64,000 nucleotides of DNA from Campylobacter concisus (GCF_003048775.2 NZ_CP049272.1:1116001-1180000), one strand, 5' to 3'. Counted from the first letter of the stretch, positions 1 to 9,859 are shown. The notes: generated from the letters alone by a model not told the origin. A program made the numbers and translations.

Positions 1-1693
1 AATTTTCGCCATTTGTGACCTTTGCTTCAAGGCCGTTTTTGGCAAATTCCTCTTTTAGCTCATTAAACGCTTTTAGCACGACTTCGTTTAAAAATTTCTT
101 GCCATCTTTCTTGCCTGGAAGCGTGATAATCGCACTTAGGCGCTCTTGCCACGGCTTTGAAAGATCACTAAGAGGCATATTACTAAAGTTATTTGTCTCT
201 TTTTTGGTAACATCGACACGCAGCGCCTTAAATAGCCCGTAAATAGCGCCAAGTAGCACGATCGCAAATGGCAGTGCTGTGGTGATAGTAAGCGCTTGAA
301 GTGAGGCAAGTCCGCCAGCTAGCATCAAAAATGCCGCCACGATGCCCACTGCAACGCCCCAAAAGACCTTTTGCCAAACTGGTGTATCGTCCTTACCGTT
401 TGAGCAAAGCATGTTCATAACGATCGCTGCAGAGTCAGCTGAAGTGACGAAAAATATGACGATCATAAAGACTGCGATCACGCTTAGCACGCCTGAGAAG
501 CTAAATTTTTCTAAAAACATAAATAGCGCTGAGGCTGAGTCAGAATTTACAGTCGTTGCTAGCTGGCTAAAGCCATTTTGCACGAGTGAGATCGCTGAGT
601 TGCCAAAGAAGCTCATCCAAGCAAAAGTAAAGCCAGTCGGTACTAAAAGCACGCCTATGACGAATTCTCTTATCGTCCTGCCCTTTGAAATTTTGGCGAT
701 AAACAGCCCCACAAACGGCGACCAAGAGAGCCACCAAGACCAGTATAGCAGCGTCCAGCCGCCAAGCCAGCTATCATTTTGCTTCTCGTAGGCGTAAAGG
801 TTAAATGTGTTTGAAATGAGCGTAGAGACGTAGTCGCCGCTGTTTTGCACAAACGACTTTAAAAGTTGTGTCGTATCGCCCAAAAATAGTATCAAAAACA
901 TAAAACATATAGCTAGCGCGATGTTTGCGTTTGATAAGATTTTGATGCCCTTATCCACGCCACTTGCCGCTGATATGGTTGCAGCCAAGCAAAGCACTAT
1001 TAAAAGCGTGATGTGCATGGTCGGCAGCCCAAAAACGTGTGTAAGACCCGCATTTACCTGAAGTACACCATATCCAAGCGAGGTCGCCACACCAAAAAGT
1101 GTCGCCACAACGGCAAATGTGTCAATAGCATTGCCTATCTTGCCATAAATTTTATCGCCAATTATTGGATAAAACGCCGATCTAAGCGTGAGTGGCAAGC
1201 CGTGCCTATACGAGAAAAAAGCAAGTATTAACGCCACGATAGCATAAACCGACCATGCGCCCATGCCCCAGTGAAAAAAGGTGATATTCATCGCAAGCTT
1301 TTGCGCTGCGATAGTTTGCGCGTCGCCAACTGGTGGGTTTAGATAGTGCATGAGCGGCTCAGCCACACCAAAAAATACTAGCCCGATGCCCATGCCAGCA
1401 GCAAACAGCATAGAAAACCACGAGATATTTTTGTGCTCTGGCTTTACATGGTCAGCTCCAAGCTTGATCTCGCCAAGCTTACTAAAGCCAAGGATGATGA
1501 CGCTAAGAAGTATGACGGCAACAGCAAGGATGTAAAACCAGCCAAATTTGGCCGCGATGTAGTTTTGCATACCTTTAAAAAACTCATTTGAGAAATTTGG
1601 GAATATCGCTGCAAATGCCGTTATTAAAACTATGATAACAAGCGATGGGATAAATACTGAATTGTTAAATTTTGACCTTTGAAATTTAAACAT
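1..1693 (-). CDS. BCCT family betaine/choline transporter (3' end cut by window)
   Basis: Sodium- or proton-coupled uptake of a quaternary ammonium compound such as glycine betaine or choline, in the inner membrane. The minus strand stays open from an ATG at 1693, preceded by AGGAG, to the window edge, giving 564 codons without a stop. Family signatures are clear: the glycine-rich helix GMGIGLVFFGVAEP near residues 100-113, MHYLNPP just after it, and the WSWWLSWSPF motif near residues 317-326 followed by a conserved SKGRTIREF loop. About 12 hydrophobic helices can be counted. A hydrophilic stretch of more than 60 residues follows the last helix and runs off the edge, which fits the BetT branch with its long cytoplasmic C terminus. 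Exact substrate is inference. It stands alone, 126 bp downstream of the DKNYY genes on the same strand. Confidence 0.93.
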   Translation of the reverse strand, partial: MFKFQRSKFNNSVFIPSLVIIVLITAFAAIFPNFSNEFFKGMQNYIAAKFGWFYILAVAVILLSVIILGFSKLGEIKLGADHVKPEHKNISWFSMLFAAGMGIGLVFFGVAEPLMHYLNPPVGDAQTIAAQKLAMNITFFHWGMGAWSVYAIVALILAFFSYRHGLPLTLRSAFYPIIGDKIYGKIGNAIDTFAVVATLFGVATSLGYGVLQVNAGLTHVFGLPTMHITLLIVLCLAATISAASGVDKGIKILSNANIALAICFMFLILFLGDTTQLLKSFVQNSGDYVSTLISNTFNLYAYEKQNDSWLGGWTLLYWSWWLSWSPFVGLFIAKISKGRTIREFVIGVLLVPTGFTFAWMSFFGNSAISLVQNGFSQLATTVNSDSASALFMFLEKFSFSGVLSVIAVFMIVIFFVTSADSAAIVMNMLCSNGKDDTPVWQKVFWGVAVGIVAAFLMLAGGLASLQALTITTALPFAIVLLGAIYGLFKALRVDVTKKETNNFSNMPLSDLSKPWQERLSAIITLPGKKDGKKFLNEVVLKAFNELKEEFAKNGLEAKVTNGEN

Positions 1694-1819
1694 TTTTCTC
1701 CTTTTTTGTAAATTTCAGCTTCATTTCAAAATAACAAAAAAGAGTAAATGGGTCAAATTTTCTCTTTAAATTTTTATGAAATTTTAAGCTTTAGCCACCA
1801 AAAATAGCCACTTTGAAAT

Positions 1820-3265
1820 TTATCTCAAGTCGCTTTTATCTCTCTTTGGTTTTGCAAGAGTTATTAGCACTATGACGACAAAAGCAATACCAAATGTGAT
1901 ATACAAAATGATCTTTGGCGAGTCATACTCTATCCTCGACCTTGCGACCTCTTCGCCGCTTGCCTCCACTAGCTCGCCGCGCTTTATCATCTGACTGATA
2001 TCTTTTGCGCTAAGCTCTTTAGACGCTCTTGTTAAAATTTCAATTACGCTAAGATCAGCCACCTCATAAACGCTATGTCTAATACCATAAAATGGCTTTA
2101 TACTGCTAAAAAAATAGACCTTATCGCCGTTTGCATAGACTGCGCCATACTCGCCATCTTTTACCAGCCCTATCTTGCGCCAAGATGAGCTTGGGGCAAA
2201 TTTATATAAAGAGACGGTTTGTGCCACTAAGTGCCTGCCGTGCTTTGAGCGTTGCCACTCTTCGCCTTGCTGTAAAAAATACGCTGAACTCTCATCTACA
2301 AAAACGTCAGCATAGAGCCTTTTTAGCTCGCCTTTTAGCTGGTAGTCTGAAATTTTAGCTTGCTCGTTTTTACTGCCATCCCAAAAGTAAATTCCATCTT
2401 TGCTTGCAAAAAGAGGCCAAAAAGAGTGCACGTTATCCACGCTATAAATGGCGCTATAAGGCATATTTTGAGCGCTAAATTTGAACTCATTTGCAAACAC
2501 CGCACCACTTTTTGGCTCAAAAAGATATTCTATATCGTGCTTAGCATCGTAGCAAATCCGGCGCGTCTCATCTGAGTAGCTTGCATCAAGCCTATAAAAG
2601 CCCATAAACAAGCTTTTGCCATCTGTGTAATATCCGCTAGCAGCGCCACTTTCTGTCGTGATGTATCTTAGCTCGCTAGAATCTGCGTCAAGCTTTTCGC
2701 CCTTGTAGTAAAGCGTAGCTCCATCTCTTGCAAAGCCAGCGTCAAATATGGGCTCTAAATTTGTGCTTTCAACCCTTTTTGTCCTGTAAAAATAAGGGCT
2801 ATCATCGTAGCTTTTTATAAAGATGTGAGCAAGGTTTTTCATAATGGCACTAAATTCGCTAAATCCTGGCTCTTTCTCGCTTCTAGTAGCGCAATAATAG
2901 CTTATCTTGCCATCACTTATATAGCCATTACCAAGCACTTTTGTGCTTTTTGGATCAAGACCTGGCAAAATTTCTCTAGTGCAATAGACATGATTTTTAT
3001 CAGCCGCCACATTTGAGTAGTCGTATGCGTGTTTTAGCTTTAAGACCCTAAAACTAGCCTTATGAGCGCCTTTTAGCTCATACTTGCCACTACCTGAAAT
3101 TTGAACGTAAATTTTACCCTCAGGCGAGCGGTAAAACTCGCTATTATCAATGTTTGCAAAGCTTCTTTGATACTCGCCCTCATGCCATAGATAAAGCATC
3201 GCCAAAACAAAAAATAGCGTCAAGATGACTAAAAAATAAACAAACCTAATAGTAATTTTTCTCAT
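1820..3265 (-). CDS. DKNYY-repeat membrane-anchored protein, copy 2
   Basis: Function unknown. The 481-residue protein has an N-terminal membrane helix (about residues 8-27), a long region of short repeats with DKNHVYC, SDGKISYYC and GDKVYFF-type motifs typical of the DKNYY family, and a second membrane helix near the C terminus (about 450-470) followed by a basic tail. The middle is therefore probably periplasmic. It is a clear paralogue of the gene directly upstream: both share GLDP...LGNGY, YGAVYAN, and a block ending in EILTR near the C terminus. Its ATG overlaps the upstream stop (TAATG), so the two are one transcription unit and probably translationally coupled. DKNYY proteins are usually of unknown role; no enzyme motif is visible. 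Confidence 0.85.
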   Translation of the reverse strand: MRKITIRFVYFLVILTLFFVLAMLYLWHEGEYQRSFANIDNSEFYRSPEGKIYVQISGSGKYELKGAHKASFRVLKLKHAYDYSNVAADKNHVYCTREILPGLDPKSTKVLGNGYISDGKISYYCATRSEKEPGFSEFSAIMKNLAHIFIKSYDDSPYFYRTKRVESTNLEPIFDAGFARDGATLYYKGEKLDADSSELRYITTESGAASGYYTDGKSLFMGFYRLDASYSDETRRICYDAKHDIEYLFEPKSGAVFANEFKFSAQNMPYSAIYSVDNVHSFWPLFASKDGIYFWDGSKNEQAKISDYQLKGELKRLYADVFVDESSAYFLQQGEEWQRSKHGRHLVAQTVSLYKFAPSSSWRKIGLVKDGEYGAVYANGDKVYFFSSIKPFYGIRHSVYEVADLSVIEILTRASKELSAKDISQMIKRGELVEASGEEVARSRIEYDSPKIILYITFGIAFVVIVLITLAKPKRDKSDLR

Positions 3266-4776
3266 TATCTATAATCATCCACCCTTTTTTTAAGCTCGTT
3301 TTTTTGCTTTTTGTTTTTAAAAATAGCGCCAACCACCGAGACTATAAACGCAATAGCTAAAAATATCCAGTAGGCATATTTTTGCGAATACTCATCAAAG
3401 TCGCTTATCGCATCGATCACCACCTCGCCCTCAGCTGGCACCATAGCGCCTTGATCTACCATTTTTACTATCTCATCTAGTTTTAAATTCTTAACATTTG
3501 AGCCATAAGGACGAGTGAGAATTTCAACCACACCAAGGTCGTTTATATCATAAACGCTGCTGTTAAAATGCCAGCCGTAGCCGACGTTATCAAAATAATA
3601 GGTCTTATCGTCGTTTGCATAGACCGCTCCGTAGCTATCGTTTCTTACAAAGCCGATCTTTCGCCACTGCTCTTTTGTATCAAGCATTACGATGCAAGTG
3701 TGGCGTGAGCTTAGGCTGTGGTTATTTTTTGTGTTATGCCAAATTTCATAGGTTTTTAAAAAATATGTCTTGCCATCACTTATTACCACGTCGCCATATA
3801 GCGGCGTTATCTCGCCTTTAAATGGATCATCTCCGTCCCTTACAAACTCGCCCTCATCTATGCTGTTATACCACTGCCACTTTCGCTCCCAGTGATAGAT
3901 CCCACCTTTACCGCGAAAAAGAGCGTGATAGGCGTGCTTATCTTCTAGGTTAAACAGTGGCTCGTATGGGGCAAATTTTGGGTCAAATTCATGGTCATTT
4001 GCATAGACCATGCCGCTACTTGGCTCATAAAGATAGTGAATGCGCCATATCTCGCCGATATCACGCATTTGCGGGCTAAATTTGATCCCTAGTTTTGTGC
4101 TGTCATAATAGACATTTTCCCCATCAGTCGTAAAATGCACGCTCTTTCTGCCAGATACCTGCTCGATATAACGCATCTTGCTGGCATTTGCGCCATCTAG
4201 CTCTTTACCCTCATGATAGACCTTTACTCCGTCACTCGCGTAGCCAAAGCCCAAGATCGCTGCTAAATTTGCGTTATCAACCTGCCTAAATTTATAGATA
4301 TGAGTTTGCGCTTTTGGTGTGTTAAACATTTTGTGCGAGAAGATGTCCCAAAACTCTTTAAGTGCGGAAATTTCGAGGTTTGTCTCGCTTACGCTATCGC
4401 AAAAATATGTAATCTTGCCGTCACCAAAATAGCCATTGCCAAGCGCTCTAACGCCATTTGGATCAAGCCCACTCATCACGAGGTTACCGCAATATACAGC
4501 CTCATCGCTAGCGCCAACGTTTCTGTTGTCGTATTTGCCGGTGTCAATGTATCTAAATTTACTGGCCCTCACGCCTATTAGCTCAAATTTACCGCCACTT
4601 GGCACCATGGCATAGACTTTGCCATCTTTGACGTAAAAAAAGCTATTATTTAGCTCTTTACTATCGCCAATGTCGTCATCTAAAATAGTAGTCAAACCAA
4701 AGATAAAAAAGTAGGTAGCAAAAAATATCACAACAATGGCGATTATTACAGAGATTAGCGGATGTTTTTTTAGCAT
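3265..4776 (-). CDS. DKNYY-repeat membrane-anchored protein, copy 1
   Basis: The 503-residue paralogue of the next gene on the minus strand. It begins with a membrane helix (about residues 7-30), continues with beta-rich DKNYY-like repeats (DEAVYC, GDGKITYFC, SDGVKVYHEG, NDDKTYYF), and ends with a second membrane helix (about 470-488) and a lysine/arginine tail. Two cysteines in the first repeats are conserved in both copies and could form a disulphide. Start is ATG at 4776 with no strong ribosome binding site visible. First gene of a two-gene unit; the tandem arrangement suggests duplication. Function not recognised. Confidence 0.85.
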   Translation of the reverse strand: MLKKHPLISVIIAIVVIFFATYFFIFGLTTILDDDIGDSKELNNSFFYVKDGKVYAMVPSGGKFELIGVRASKFRYIDTGKYDNRNVGASDEAVYCGNLVMSGLDPNGVRALGNGYFGDGKITYFCDSVSETNLEISALKEFWDIFSHKMFNTPKAQTHIYKFRQVDNANLAAILGFGYASDGVKVYHEGKELDGANASKMRYIEQVSGRKSVHFTTDGENVYYDSTKLGIKFSPQMRDIGEIWRIHYLYEPSSGMVYANDHEFDPKFAPYEPLFNLEDKHAYHALFRGKGGIYHWERKWQWYNSIDEGEFVRDGDDPFKGEITPLYGDVVISDGKTYFLKTYEIWHNTKNNHSLSSRHTCIVMLDTKEQWRKIGFVRNDSYGAVYANDDKTYYFDNVGYGWHFNSSVYDINDLGVVEILTRPYGSNVKNLKLDEIVKMVDQGAMVPAEGEVVIDAISDFDEYSQKYAYWIFLAIAFIVSVVGAIFKNKKQKNELKKRVDDYR

Positions 4777-4849
4777 TTTAGCCCCATTTCAAACAAATTT
4801 AGCGACCTTATCAAGCCACAAACCTTTCATACATTTAAATTTCAAAGTT

Positions 4850-5188
4850 CTATCCAAATATAAAATATCTAAATATCATAAGCCTAATATATGCAGATTT
4901 GCCCATCCAAAATAGAAAACAAGTGGCTGCTAACATAACAAAAAGCCTATAAATGCTAAATTCCAACGTGATCCCATAATAGATAACCCCCAAAGAAATA
5001 AAACAAAGATACAAGGCAACAAGCAAAAAGAATAAATTTTCTATCCTTGCAAAAAACCCTGACTCTTCGCTGCTTTTTGCGATTAGCCTAATTGTCTCTA
5101 TCTTATTTAAAAATCCAACCCTCTTATATTTTATCCGGACTAGATCACCTACTTCATAATTTATATATTTTAGGCGAAAATGTCTCAC
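4850..5188 (-). CDS. small two-helix membrane protein, hypothetical
   Basis: A 112-residue protein with a polar, basic N-terminal half and two hydrophobic helices (about residues 50-72 and 78-98). I do not recognise a family. The start is taken as GTG at 5188 because an in-frame TGA lies three codons upstream and a GAGG sits four bases before the GTG; the nearby ATG at 5198 is in another frame. It lies alone between the ABC-F gene and the DKNYY pair, on the same strand as both, so it could belong to the DKNYY transcript. Composition is AT-rich. Confidence 0.6.
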   Translation of the reverse strand: MRHFRLKYINYEVGDLVRIKYKRVGFLNKIETIRLIAKSSEESGFFARIENLFFLLVALYLCFISLGVIYYGITLEFSIYRLFVMLAATCFLFWMGKSAYIRLMIFRYFIFG

Positions 5189-5285
5189 TAAACCTCATCT
5201 TATCAACGATAATACTAAGGCTTACAACAGAATTTTTCTAACAACTCTCGTATTTAGCGCGCTTATCCTACCGATCTTTTTCAAG

Positions 5286-7217
5286 CTACTCTAGCTCCTC
5301 GGCGATCTCAAGCACTTCAAAATACTCATTTTCTAGGCTTTCTAGCTCAGCTTTTGCCTTTTCAAGCTCTTCATAAAGCTTAGTTAGTCCCACTTCTTGA
5401 TAAATTTTTGGATCGCTAAGCTCCTCGTTTAGCTCGGTCACTCTTGCTTCAAGGGCCGAAATTTTATCTGGATATGTATTTAAAATTTGCGTTTGTTTGT
5501 AGCTTAGTTTTACGCCGGTTTTGCTCTTTTGCTTGGCTTCATTTTGGTTATTTGCAAGCTCTTTTTCAAATTTATCAAGCTCTTTTAGCTCATCTTCAAG
5601 CTCCAAATAGACGCTATATTCTTCATGCAAGACATTTATCTTTGTGCCCTCAAACGCCCAAAGTTTATTTGCCATCTTATCGACAAAATACCTATCGTGA
5701 CTTACTAGTAAGATCGCTCCCTCAAAGCTTTGCAAGTAGTCTTCTAAGATATTAATAGTTGCGATGTCAAGATCGTTTGTCGGCTCGTCAAGCACCAGCA
5801 CATCGTAGGTTTTTGTAAAAAGAAGCGCAAGTGCCACGCGGTTTTTCTCGCCGCCACTTAAAACGCCTATCTTTTTATCCAGAAATTCCTTTGGGAAGAG
5901 AAAATTTTTAAGATAGCCATAAACATGCATATTTCGTCCACGAACTAGCACGTGATCGCCGCCATTTGGGCAAAACGTCTCTATTAGGCTTTTATCATCA
6001 TCAAGGACATTTCTAGCTTGATCAAAGTAGCCGATGCTCACCTCGCCTCTTTTTATCTCTCCACTACTTGGCTTTTCAAGTCCTAGTAAAATTTTAAGCA
6101 AAGTGCTCTTGCCACTGCCGTTACGCCCCACAATGGCGATCCTCTCGCCCTGCAAGACCCTTGCGTCAAATTTCTCAAAAAGCACTTTGCCGTCTATGCT
6201 TTTGCTTAAATTTTTAAACTCGAAGAGCATTTTTTTGCGGTTTTGGCTCTGCGTTTGGTTGAAATTTTTACTCGCACGCTCCAGCTCAAGTCTCACACGC
6301 CTTATCACGCCTGGGTTTTTCTTGGCTTCTTCTCGCATAGCAAGCACCCGCTCTTTTCTACCCTCGTTTCGCTTTAGCCTAGCTTTCACGCCTCTTCTTA
6401 GCCACTCCTCTTCAGCCTTTAGCTGTTTTAGCAGAGTCTCATGCGACTTTGCAAGGCTTGCTAAAATTTCCTCTTTTTTGGTTAGATAGTTTGCATATCC
6501 ACCCTCGAAATTTTTTAAGCTTGCATCCTCGACCTCAACGCACCTGGTTGCCAGCGCATCGATAAAATACCTATCGTGGCTTATGAAAACTATACTTTGA
6601 TTTGAGCTCTTTAGCATATCTTCAAGAAATTTGACCATGTAAACATCAAGGTGGTTTGTCGGCTCATCAAGCAGCAGCACATCTGGCTTTTTAAGGATGA
6701 GCGCACCCAGTGCCACGCGTCTGATCTCGCCGCCACTTAGCGAGCAAATGGGTCTATTTTCATACTCTTTTAGCTTAAATTCTTGCAAAATTCGCTCGAT
6801 CTTATGCTCGATATTCCAGCCATCCTTTGCCTCTATAAACTTTAATAGTCTCTCTTGCTCTTTTAAAATTTCTTTGTTCTCTGGGTCATTTGCTAGCAAG
6901 ACGCCACTTTTTTCATACTCGCTTATCGCATCAAATATCTCTTTTAGCTCATTATTTAGTGCCTGCCTTACGGTAAAAGTCGCGTTAAAATTTGGAGTTT
7001 GAGCTAGCATCTCGACGCTTATTAAGTTTTGCACTATGCGTCTGCCACTATCTACTGCCACTTCGCCAGAGATGATCTTCATAAGCGTGCTTTTACCGCT
7101 GCCGTTTTTACCGATGATCGCTATTTTTTCATTTTCATTTACACTAAAATTTACAGCGTTTAAAATCTCATTTGCGCCAAATTTTTTACTTACGTCTATC
7201 AGGTCGATTAATGCCAT
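5286..7217 (-). CDS. ABC-F family ATPase (Uup-like)
   Basis: A soluble 643-residue protein with two ATP-binding cassettes and no membrane helices. First cassette: Walker A GKNGSGKST (residues 36-44), signature SLSGGE, Walker B VLLLDEPTNHLD. Second cassette: Walker A GRNGSGKST (about 364-372), signature VLSGGE, Walker B VLVLDEPTNDLD. The charged linker between the cassettes and a C-terminal coiled coil of about 90 residues are the marks of ABC-F proteins, and the coiled-coil tail points to the Uup branch. These bind ribosomes or, for Uup, branched DNA and assembly intermediates. ATG start with GAGAG upstream. The exact ABC-F subfamily is inference; an antibiotic-resistance role is not indicated. 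Confidence 0.92.
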   Translation of the reverse strand: MALIDLIDVSKKFGANEILNAVNFSVNENEKIAIIGKNGSGKSTLMKIISGEVAVDSGRRIVQNLISVEMLAQTPNFNATFTVRQALNNELKEIFDAISEYEKSGVLLANDPENKEILKEQERLLKFIEAKDGWNIEHKIERILQEFKLKEYENRPICSLSGGEIRRVALGALILKKPDVLLLDEPTNHLDVYMVKFLEDMLKSSNQSIVFISHDRYFIDALATRCVEVEDASLKNFEGGYANYLTKKEEILASLAKSHETLLKQLKAEEEWLRRGVKARLKRNEGRKERVLAMREEAKKNPGVIRRVRLELERASKNFNQTQSQNRKKMLFEFKNLSKSIDGKVLFEKFDARVLQGERIAIVGRNGSGKSTLLKILLGLEKPSSGEIKRGEVSIGYFDQARNVLDDDKSLIETFCPNGGDHVLVRGRNMHVYGYLKNFLFPKEFLDKKIGVLSGGEKNRVALALLFTKTYDVLVLDEPTNDLDIATINILEDYLQSFEGAILLVSHDRYFVDKMANKLWAFEGTKINVLHEEYSVYLELEDELKELDKFEKELANNQNEAKQKSKTGVKLSYKQTQILNTYPDKISALEARVTELNEELSDPKIYQEVGLTKLYEELEKAKAELESLENEYFEVLEIAEELE

Positions 7218-7321
7218 TTTTCTCTCATTTTTTAAATTTCTCGCGATTATATCAAAAAGGGAGCTAAAACCTAATTTTGGCTATAATCGCCAAAATTTTT
7301 AAAATAATTAAGGAAAATTTA

Positions 7322-8641
7322 ATGAACTTATCTATGAGAAAACTCGTAGTTCCGATATTTTTGGATATGTTTTTACACTTCATTACGCTTATCATCAACA
7401 CCTACATGGTTACAAAAGTGAGCGTACATCTTGTGGGTGCCATGGGTGCAGGTAATCAGGTGATGGATCTTTTTATGACTATTTTTAACTTTCTAAGTAT
7501 CGGCTGCTCGGTCGTCGTCGCACAAGCCTTGGGAGCTAAAAAGAACGATCTTGCCTCAAACGTTATACACGCAAGTATCACGTCAAATACGCTCTTTGGT
7601 ATCTTCTCGGCTACCATTATCTACGTCTTTGGCTACAACATCTTAAATTTACTAAACGTGCCAAAAGAGCTTATAAATGATAGCTTCTCATATCTTCATA
7701 TCCTTGGCTTTGCCCTACTTTTTGATGGTATCGGCATGGTGCTAGCTGCAGTACTTCGTGTTTATAACCTAGCAACTGCTGTTATGCTAACTTCGATTTT
7801 AATGAACGTAATTACGATTTTAGGCAACGCTATCTCCCTTTTTGGCTGGTTTAATCTGCCAAATTTAGGTCTGCAAGGAGTCGCTATCTCGACACTTGTT
7901 GGCAGATTAGTAGGCATTTTTGTGCTAGCTTATATGCTAAGTCAAAAGGCAAAAGTTAAAATTTACTTTAAAAAGCTACTTGTCGTGCCATTTGAAATTT
8001 TAAAGAAAATCCTCTCAATCGGCCTTCCAAGCGCAGGCGAAAATTTACTCTGGATGGCGCAATACATGGTCGCTTTTGGCTTTGTGGCAAGCATGGGCGA
8101 GGCTAGCCTTAGCGTGCAGACCATTTACTTCCAGATCACGCTTCTTATCTTGCTTTGTGGAGCGAGCATTAGCGTGGCAAACGAGGTCATTGTAGGACAT
8201 TTAGTTGGAGCAAGCGAGTTTAACGAGGCCTACACAAGGACATTTAGGGCGCTAAGACTTGGAGTTTTTATAACGCTTGTAGTCGTGCTTATAGCTTATG
8301 CGCTAAAGTATCAAATCATGGACGCACTGAATTTAAACGAAAATTTACGTGCGATCATGCTACCGCTTTTTACACTTTCGATATTTCTTGAAGCTGGCAG
8401 AACCTTTAACATAGTCATCGTAAATGCCCTTCGCGCAAGTGGTGATGCAAAATTTCCACTAGCAACTGGGCTTATCTTTATGTGGGGGCTTTCGCTGCCA
8501 CTTGGATATTTTTTAGGCATCTATCTTGGCTGGGGAATTATCGGCGTTTGGATAGGATTTTGTGCTGATGAATGGCTAAGGGGCCTTGCAAATACGTGGC
8601 GTTGGAGAAGCAAAAAATGGCAAGAAAAACGCCTAGTTTAA
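7322..8641 (+). CDS. MATE family efflux transporter
   Basis: Inner-membrane cation-coupled multidrug exporter of 439 residues with about 12 hydrophobic helices in two related halves, the usual MATE size. The start is placed at 7322 because AAGGAAA lies just before it and because the protein then opens with a short amphipathic stretch and VVPIFLDMFLHFITLI as in MATE proteins; the longer frame from 7277 has no ribosome binding site. The second half contains the typical GLPSAGENLLWMAQ segment. The gene shares 25 bp with the next reading frame, so the two are probably co-transcribed. Divergent from the ABC-F gene, with the shared promoter region between 7218 and 7321. Substrate cannot be read from sequence. 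Confidence 0.9.
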   Translation: MNLSMRKLVVPIFLDMFLHFITLIINTYMVTKVSVHLVGAMGAGNQVMDLFMTIFNFLSIGCSVVVAQALGAKKNDLASNVIHASITSNTLFGIFSATIIYVFGYNILNLLNVPKELINDSFSYLHILGFALLFDGIGMVLAAVLRVYNLATAVMLTSILMNVITILGNAISLFGWFNLPNLGLQGVAISTLVGRLVGIFVLAYMLSQKAKVKIYFKKLLVVPFEILKKILSIGLPSAGENLLWMAQYMVAFGFVASMGEASLSVQTIYFQITLLILLCGASISVANEVIVGHLVGASEFNEAYTRTFRALRLGVFITLVVVLIAYALKYQIMDALNLNENLRAIMLPLFTLSIFLEAGRTFNIVIVNALRASGDAKFPLATGLIFMWGLSLPLGYFLGIYLGWGIIGVWIGFCADEWLRGLANTWRWRSKKWQEKRLV

Positions 8642-9279
8642 AGCAAAAGAGCATAAATTTAGACTTTTATGGACTAAGCGTTTTAATAAATTTTAAAACA
8701 AATGTAAAATCCATGCGTTTAAAAGTTGGCAAGGACGCTAAGATCACACTATCTATGCCATTTTACAGCACACAAAAGATGGCTCTTAGCTTTCTTGAGA
8801 TGCACAGATTTTGGCTTGAAAATACTTACAAAAAAGCTCTTGCAAATTTACCAAAAGATGATGAGATGAAATTTCTTGGGCAAGTTTATAAGATAAAATT
8901 TGATGAAAATTTTAAAGAGCCATTTTTTGATGGCGAGTTTGTCTTTACGCCAAATTTAAAAAGCCTTGAGTGTTTTAAAAAAGTAAGAGCAAAAGAGCTA
9001 TTTTTAGAGCTTGTAAGCCATTTTCAGCCTTTTATAAATAAACCAATCAAGCGCATCGTCATACGAAATAGCAAAACTCGCTGGGGTAGTTGCAACCACA
9101 AAAAAAGCTACATAAACCTAAGCCTAAGACTCATAGAAAAGCCGCTCTCAGCCGTGCGCTACGTCGTTCTTCACGAGCTAACACACCTACTCTATCCGCA
9201 TCATCAAAAAAGTTTTTACGATTTTATAGAAAAAATCATGCCTGATTATAGAAAGCAAGAGCAAATTTTAAAAGCGTAA
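8617..9279 (+). CDS. YgjP-like zinc metallopeptidase (DUF45)
   Basis: Putative soluble metallopeptidase of 220 residues. The C-terminal half carries the family hallmark TRWGSC followed by the zinc motif HELTH (about residues 186-190) and a further histidine (HELTHLLYPHH) that would supply the third ligand. The start at 8617 is chosen because GGAG lies nine bases upstream; an upstream in-frame ATG at 8572 would overlap the MATE gene far more. The overlap with the MATE stop is 25 bp. Physiological substrate of this family is not established; E. coli YgjP is the named relative. Confidence 0.87.
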   Translation: MARKTPSLKQKSINLDFYGLSVLINFKTNVKSMRLKVGKDAKITLSMPFYSTQKMALSFLEMHRFWLENTYKKALANLPKDDEMKFLGQVYKIKFDENFKEPFFDGEFVFTPNLKSLECFKKVRAKELFLELVSHFQPFINKPIKRIVIRNSKTRWGSCNHKKSYINLSLRLIEKPLSAVRYVVLHELTHLLYPHHQKSFYDFIEKIMPDYRKQEQILKA

Positions 9280-9349
9280 TTATTTTTCATCAAGTAAGTG
9301 TAAATTTAATATGATAAAATTGCGAGAAATTTTACAAAAGGAAATTTAA

Positions 9350-9835
9350 ATGAAAAAAATGATTCTTGTATCGCTTTTAGCTGCTTGTGCTTTCGCAGGC
9401 GATTTTGAAGATGGCTTAAAAGCGTATGCTGGTTCAAATTTTAAAGAAGCTTTGGCTAAATTTGAAGCAGGATGTTTGGCAAATGACGTAAAATCTTGCG
9501 TAAAAGTTGGAGCGATTTACCAACTAGGAAAAACAGCTCTACCTAATCCAAGCAAGGCCTTAGAGTACTATAATAAAGCTTGCGAAGCTGGTGAGGTTGA
9601 AGGTTGCTCGGCAGCTGGTGGACTTTATCTAAACACTGAGCCGCAAAAAGCAAGAGAACTTTTTAACAAAGCTTGTGATAAGAATGATGGATATTCTTGT
9701 GAGATGGTAGGTTCTATCTTGATAGAAGCTAAAGAATTTAAAAAAGCTTATGAATTTTTAGTAAAAGGCTGCGAATTAGGCGATAAGATGTCTTGCGAAT
9801 TTGCAGGCGATCTAAGACGCTCAAAACAACTATAA
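9350..9835 (+). CDS. secreted Sel1-repeat protein with paired cysteines (Hcp-like)
   Basis: A 161-residue exported protein. The first 16-17 residues form a signal peptide (lysines, hydrophobic core, CAFAG cleavage region). Four Sel1-like helix-turn-helix units follow, each with two cysteines eight positions apart (CLANDVKSC, CEAGEVEGC, CDKNDGYSC, CELGDKMSC). This is the pattern of the Helicobacter cysteine-rich proteins, where each pair forms a disulphide, so the protein is probably a periplasmic or secreted solenoid. AAGGAAA precedes the ATG. The gene has its own promoter-like AT-rich region and a strong terminator directly after the stop. Partner and role unknown. Confidence 0.87.
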   Translation: MKKMILVSLLAACAFAGDFEDGLKAYAGSNFKEALAKFEAGCLANDVKSCVKVGAIYQLGKTALPNPSKALEYYNKACEAGEVEGCSAAGGLYLNTEPQKARELFNKACDKNDGYSCEMVGSILIEAKEFKKAYEFLVKGCELGDKMSCEFAGDLRRSKQL

Positions 9836-9859
9836 TTTTTAGGCTTTCGAGCCTAAAAA
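9836..9859 (+). terminator. rho-independent terminator after the Sel1 gene
   Basis: A perfect 10-bp inverted repeat, TTTTTAGGCT and AGCCTAAAAA, with a TTCG tetraloop starts right after the stop codon. A T-rich tail (TTTCTTATTT) follows on the plus strand. Confidence 0.85.

Noticed and set aside
342..791. 149-residue plus-strand frame at the left edge
   Set aside because: It is antisense to the BCCT gene, whose motifs are unmistakable on the other strand.
7277..7321. Upstream start for the MATE gene
   Set aside because: No ribosome binding site; AAGGAAA directly before 7322 and the family N terminus support the shorter form.
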